A stretch of 6,132 nucleotides of DNA from Acidimicrobiaceae bacterium UBA2093 (GTDB taxonomy: Bacteria; Actinomycetota; Acidimicrobiia; Acidimicrobiales; Ilumatobacteraceae), in contig DCZD01000040.1 in the NCBI GenBank assembly GCA_002331255.1, forward strand, positions 6,549 through 12,680, given 5' to 3'. Each line of letters starts with the position of its first letter. The first letter of the stretch is position 1. Below the pieces are notes generated by a model. It searched no databases. It was not told where the DNA came from and saw only the letters and a list, made by a program, of their open reading frames with translations. This document shows, piece by piece, positions 5,438-6,132 of the stretch. The position numbers were made by a program, and so were the translations under genes.

Positions 5438-6132
5438 ATGAGCGAGATACCTCCCCCTCCGCCCCCTCCGCCGCCGCCGTCAAGCAAGCGCGGTGGACAA
5501 AATCCGTTCATGAAAGGTCGTGCTCCGCGTCCGGACAAGTCCCCGACAGATCCGCAGGCTCGTCGCCCGATGCCTCGCTGGGCCATCTGGGTCGTTATTG
5601 CCGCGCTCGTCATGCTCGCTTTCAGCAGTCGACTGTGGACCACGCCAACTGGCGAGAAGTTGAGCTACACCGAATTCTTGGCACTTGTTGATGACGGAAA
5701 AGTCGCTGACCTCACGATCAACAACGCCAACAACATCATCAGTGGCACCTTGTCTGACGGACGCAAATTCACCACTACTGGTGCCATGCAACTGAGCGAA
5801 GCCGATGAACAACTGCTGAAGGAACGCGGTGTCGACTACAACTTCTCGACGCCGCAGACGAGTTGGTTCATGAGCCTCATCCCCATTCTGTTGCCGTTCA
5901 TCTTCATCGTGGCCATCTTCATGTGGATGCAACGTCGTGCCATGGGACAGGCCGGCAACATCATGTCAATCGGTCGTAGCCGTGCGAAGTCGTACCAATC
6001 TGACAAGCCATCGACTACGTTCGCCGACGTCGCCGGCTACGAAGGCGTGAAGCAGGAAATCAAAGAGGTCGTCGACTTCCTACGCATGCCTGAGCGCTTC
6101 AAAGAAATCGGCGCACGAGTCCCGAAGGGAAT
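5438..6132 (+). CDS. ftsH: ATP-dependent zinc metalloprotease FtsH, N-terminal part, cut by window edge
   Basis: FtsH is a membrane-anchored hexameric AAA+ protease that extracts and degrades damaged membrane proteins and short-lived regulators. The first 231 codons are present of a family that usually has 600-700 residues. In order: a proline-rich cytoplasmic tail (1-46) with ten consecutive prolines at 5-14; a first membrane helix at about 47-64; an exported FtsH_ext domain (about 65-142, with LSYTEFLALVDDGKVADLTI at 75-94); a second helix at about 144-164; and the start of the AAA+ domain with TTFADVAGYEGVKQEIKEVV at 193-212. The window ends at VPKG, just before the expected Walker A motif; the ATPase core and HExxH zinc protease site lie outside. 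The ATG at 5438 is the only reasonable start before the proline run and the membrane helix. The gene diverges from the DUF3499 operon. The long proline run is unusual for the family. Confidence 0.95.
   Translation, partial: MSEIPPPPPPPPPPSSKRGGQNPFMKGRAPRPDKSPTDPQARRPMPRWAIWVVIAALVMLAFSSRLWTTPTGEKLSYTEFLALVDDGKVADLTINNANNIISGTLSDGRKFTTTGAMQLSEADEQLLKERGVDYNFSTPQTSWFMSLIPILLPFIFIVAIFMWMQRRAMGQAGNIMSIGRSRAKSYQSDKPSTTFADVAGYEGVKQEIKEVVDFLRMPERFKEIGARVPKG

Overview
The window looks like chromosomal DNA of an actinobacterium with moderate GC content, plausibly of the Acidimicrobiia type. This rests on gene content and order, not on a marker gene. A DUF3499 gene lies close to a phosphomannomutase, followed by a Trm112-family gene and adenosylhomocysteinase, which resembles the neighbourhood known from Mycobacterium and Streptomyces. 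The lineage is an inference.

Layout. A compact leftward (minus-strand) cluster runs from about 5321 down to the left edge: a small DUF3499 zinc-ribbon-like protein (5091-5321), a CPBP-family intramembrane protease (4389-5078), a 1258-residue fusion of a multi-spanning GT-C/YfhO-like membrane protein with a complete phosphomannomutase/phosphoglucomutase (616-4392), a 78-residue Trm112-family protein (375-611), a 114-base leader, and the first 86 codons of adenosylhomocysteinase (1-260, cut by the window edge). Spacings are 12 bases, a 4-base ATGA overlap and 4 bases for the first four genes, so they are probably one translationally coupled operon. ahcY follows after a longer gap that could carry its own control. 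Diverging to the right from a 116-base intergenic region is ftsH (5438 to the edge), cut just before its Walker A motif.

How the genes fit together. The phosphomannomutase module would supply mannose-1-phosphate or glucose-1-phosphate for cell-envelope glycans. The membrane part in the same chain resembles lipid-linked-sugar glycosyltransferases, so the fusion may tie sugar-phosphate supply to envelope glycosylation. Trm112-family proteins are small methyltransferase activators in the systems studied, and ahcY clears S-adenosylhomocysteine, the product of methyl transfer. FtsH and the CPBP protease are separate membrane proteases that share only the neighbourhood.

The points most worth checking are the membrane-protein/phosphomannomutase fusion, a run of ten prolines at the start of FtsH, matching leaderless-type promoter geometry on both sides of the divergent region, and a structured leader before ahcY. 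I see no tRNA, rRNA, CRISPR array, insertion sequence or prophage gene.
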